Positions 5,129 through 6,405 of a DNA stretch of 6,405 nucleotides are shown piece after piece. Both the position numbers and the translations under genes were made by a program. The stretch's first letter is position 1. Each line of letters begins with the position of its first letter. The stretch is taken from assembly GCA_021819635.1 (NCBI GenBank), contig JAKAQQ010000048.1, positions 1-6,405 on the forward strand. The letters are read 5' to 3'. A model generated the notes under the pieces. That model did no database searches. It worked only from the letters and a program-made list of their open reading frames with translations, and was not told where the DNA came from. Source of the stretch: Pseudomonadota bacterium (GTDB taxonomy: Bacteria > Pseudomonadota > Gammaproteobacteria > JAKAQQ01).

Positions 5129-6025
5129 ATGCCGACCATTTCACGGACCGAGGGGGGGGGGATACCACCGCCGCTCTCGACCGGAGAGGTCCTTGCCCGG
5201 GCCTTCGGAGCGTACACCGCGGACTTTCCGGCTCTCTTCGGCATCGCCCTCGCCGGAGCTCTGGCGGCCGTGGCTGTGGGGGGGGTCATCTCCGGTGTGC
5301 CCCTCCTGCCTTGGCTCGTCCTCACCTACCTCGGCGCGCTCTTCAACGCCTGGATCATCCGCCGTCTTGCCGGCGGCCGGGCTCCGGAAGGAGAGCGGGG
5401 ATTTTGGCCGCGGGTCATGGTCTACGCCCTCGGGGTGATCGTGCTGGATGTCGCGGCCGTCGTGGCGTTCGTCCTCGGGGGGATTGCGGGCGCGCTTGTG
5501 GCCCTCCTGGTCTATACCCTCGCTTCGCTTCTGTCGTTGCCTCCCCCTGTGCTCGTGGCCCTGAGCGTCTTTGTTTTCCTTCTCGTGCCCGCCCTGCTCC
5601 TCGTCGTGATCAGCATGGGCGGCGTATTCGTTGGTTTCACGTCGGTCCTGGGAGGCCGGGATCTTGTCGGCACGGTGCGCGAGAGTTTCCTTCTCGCCCG
5701 CCGTCACTGGAAGCTTGTCGGCGCGGTGGTGACGGTCACGTACGGGGTGCTCTTCCTGGTCGCGTGCGTGGGCGCGAGCGTCGATCTTTTCTACACGTTC
5801 CATCGCGTCGTGGTTCACGACCTCGGGCCCGTCTCCCCCCGCATGGCCGCCGGCGCCCGCCGATTCCTCGGATCCTGGTGGCGGCGGCTGCCCCACACCC
5901 GGGGCGCCCCTCCGTGGTGGACCTGGTTGCTTGCCCCGTTTCTCGGGGCCTTGCCGTTGCCGTGGGCCCTCGCCGCGAGCCATGTGATCTACGCCACGGA
6001 CAAGGATCACCCCCCTCCCGACTGA
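5129..6025 (+). CDS. Polytopic membrane protein of unknown function
   Basis: The gene encodes a 298-residue inner-membrane protein with about six or seven hydrophobic segments, at roughly 34-56, 59-78, 97-117, 118-137, 141-166, 196-220 and 263-288. After a short Gly/Pro-rich N-terminus comes an amphipathic helix (LSTGEVLARAFGAYTADF, 16-33) leading into the first segment. A conserved-looking SFLLARRHWKLVGAV stretch (186-200) joins the fifth and sixth. This architecture recalls the large, poorly defined group of DUF-type proteins related to the membrane domain of glycerophosphodiester phosphodiesterase, but no catalytic motif is present and I do not assign a function. A basic Trp-rich loop (RRFLGSWWRRLPHTRG, 244-259) precedes the last segment, and the tail is acidic/His/Pro. 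Codons 8-11 include ten consecutive G, so a one-base change would abolish the protein; there is no convincing start codon just after the run. The only promoter seen upstream faces the other way. Confidence 0.8.
   Translation: MPTISRTEGGGIPPPLSTGEVLARAFGAYTADFPALFGIALAGALAAVAVGGVISGVPLLPWLVLTYLGALFNAWIIRRLAGGRAPEGERGFWPRVMVYALGVIVLDVAAVVAFVLGGIAGALVALLVYTLASLLSLPPPVLVALSVFVFLLVPALLLVVISMGGVFVGFTSVLGGRDLVGTVRESFLLARRHWKLVGAVVTVTYGVLFLVACVGASVDLFYTFHRVVVHDLGPVSPRMAAGARRFLGSWWRRLPHTRGAPPWWTWLLAPFLGALPLPWALAASHVIYATDKDHPPPD
5152..5161 (+). repeat. Homopolymer run of ten G in the membrane protein N-terminus
   Basis: The run covers the last base of Glu8 and all of codons Gly9, Gly10 and Gly11. At this length slipped-strand mispairing or polymerase slippage can change reading frame. 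The sequence as given is in frame. Confidence 0.9.
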
Positions 6026-6038
6026 GCCTCGCTGTTTG

Positions 6039-6057
6039 CCCCGGGCCCGGCCCGGGG
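6039..6057 (+). terminator. Possible GC-rich terminator hairpin after the membrane protein gene
   Basis: CCCCGGG, CCCGG, CCCGGGG is a perfect 19-base palindrome located 13 bases after the stop codon. It can fold as a seven-base-pair all-GC stem with a five-base loop. Only TT follows directly, with TTTT at 6066-6069, so it is an imperfect intrinsic terminator and may instead stabilise the mRNA end. Confidence 0.5.
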
Positions 6058-6099
6058 TTCCCGCCTTTTGGCATGATAGCGGGGCTCCGTTCCTCACCC

Positions 6100-6111
6100 G
6101 GAAGCGCTTCC
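6100..6111 (+). promoter_or_regulatory. Palindromic leader segment before the dehydrogenase GTG
   Basis: GGAAGCGCTTCC is a perfect 12-base palindrome ending on the base just before the GTG at 6112. Its left arm (GGAA, eight bases from the start) is the only Shine-Dalgarno-like sequence here. The candidate upstream -10 is CATGAT at 6072-6077, four of six to consensus, without a clear -35. Confidence 0.35.
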
Positions 6112-6405
6112 GTGCCCGATTCCCCCCCCGACCTTCCTTCTCTGGTTCCGCCGGGCACGGTCGGCTTCGTCGGGCTCGGGCGCATGGGTGCGGGGATGGC
6201 CCACCGCTTGCAGGAGGCCGGCTTTCGGCTGCTCGTCCACAACCGGGACCGCGCGAAGACGGCCCCGCTCGTCGCGGCCGGCGCCGAGGTCGTCCGGGAC
6301 CTCGGCGATTTTGCCCCCGCGCCCTGCGTGGTGACGAGTCTGGCCGACGATCGTGCGGTCGAGGAGATTGTGCTCTCGCGCGGGGATCTGGCCGACCGCA
6401 TGGCT
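6112..6405 (+). CDS. 3-hydroxyisobutyrate dehydrogenase-family oxidoreductase, 5' part only
   Basis: The first 98 codons of a beta-hydroxyacid dehydrogenase run open to the window edge. The N-terminal Rossmann fold is clear: GFVGLGRMGAGMA at 18-30 carries the GxGxMG dinucleotide-binding loop, followed by a helix, then HNRD at 43-46, where Arg45 is placed as in members that accept NADP(H). The segment TSLADDRAVEEIVL (75-88) matches the family stretch in which the nicotinamide-binding loop leads into the next helix. Family members oxidise or reduce 3-hydroxyisobutyrate, tartronate semialdehyde, succinic semialdehyde and similar C3-C4 acids; the substrate cannot be told because the catalytic lysine lies beyond the window. 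The GTG at 6112 is preferred because it gives a usual-length N-terminus. An in-frame ATG at 6073 would add 13 residues but falls in promoter-like sequence. A run of eight C occupies codons 4-6. Confidence 0.88.
   Translation, partial: MPDSPPDLPSLVPPGTVGFVGLGRMGAGMAHRLQEAGFRLLVHNRDRAKTAPLVAAGAEVVRDLGDFAPAPCVVTSLADDRAVEEIVLSRGDLADRMA

Noticed and set aside
4705..5325. Minus-strand frame of 206 codons overlapping the lipoprotein gene
   Set aside because: It lacks a signal peptide or domain and runs through the promoter region. The 4752-4982 frame has a lipobox, AGGAGG and a promoter.

Overview
This window is chromosomal-looking DNA from a high-GC bacterium (G or C strongly preferred at third codon positions throughout). 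Conventional Shine-Dalgarno sites, sigma70-like -10 elements, a lipobox-type lipoprotein and intrinsic terminators are all visible. These features fit a high-GC member of the Pseudomonadota, but nothing here fixes the taxon. I see no transposase, integrase, phage gene, CRISPR array, tRNA or rRNA. The region reads as ordinary housekeeping and metabolic DNA with a few unusual small-scale features.

Layout. (1) 1-535: a sharp TATAAT element, a short leader whose ribosome binding site can fold into a mini-hairpin, and a 144-residue small membrane protein resembling DUF5362. (2) 513-1433, minus strand: prmC (hemK), the glutamine methyltransferase of peptide release factors. It converges on and overlaps the tail of the first gene. 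(3) 1463-4569, plus strand: a probable three-gene operon that starts almost back-to-back with prmC. It encodes a cystathionine beta-synthase with a C-terminal CBS pair, a cystathionine gamma-lyase coupled to it by a GTGA stop/start overlap, and a 165-residue SseB-like protein 30 bases further on. The first two enzymes make up the reverse transsulfuration route (homocysteine + serine to cystathionine, then to cysteine + 2-oxobutyrate + ammonia). (4) 4570-5065: an isolated minus-strand unit with its own promoter, palindrome, strong ribosome binding site and T-tract terminator. It encodes a 76-residue lipoprotein whose mature part is a low-complexity, wholly basic Lys/Thr/Ser/Met polymer. (5) 5129-6025, plus strand: a 298-residue polytopic membrane protein whose codons 8-11 contain a run of ten G, followed by a GC-rich hairpin. 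(6) 6112 to the window end: the NAD(P)-binding half of a 3-hydroxyisobutyrate dehydrogenase-family enzyme, cut by the window edge.

The only clear functional cluster is the transsulfuration operon. No wholly new multi-gene system is evident. The best candidates for something undescribed are the polycationic repeat lipoprotein with its compact regulatory region, the G10 tract at the start of the membrane protein gene, and the very tightly packed divergent prmC/cystathionine beta-synthase start region. There is no stretch over 300 bases without a gene. The two largest gaps are 4570-4751 (terminator only) and 4983-5128 (lipoprotein promoter and the membrane gene's ribosome binding site).
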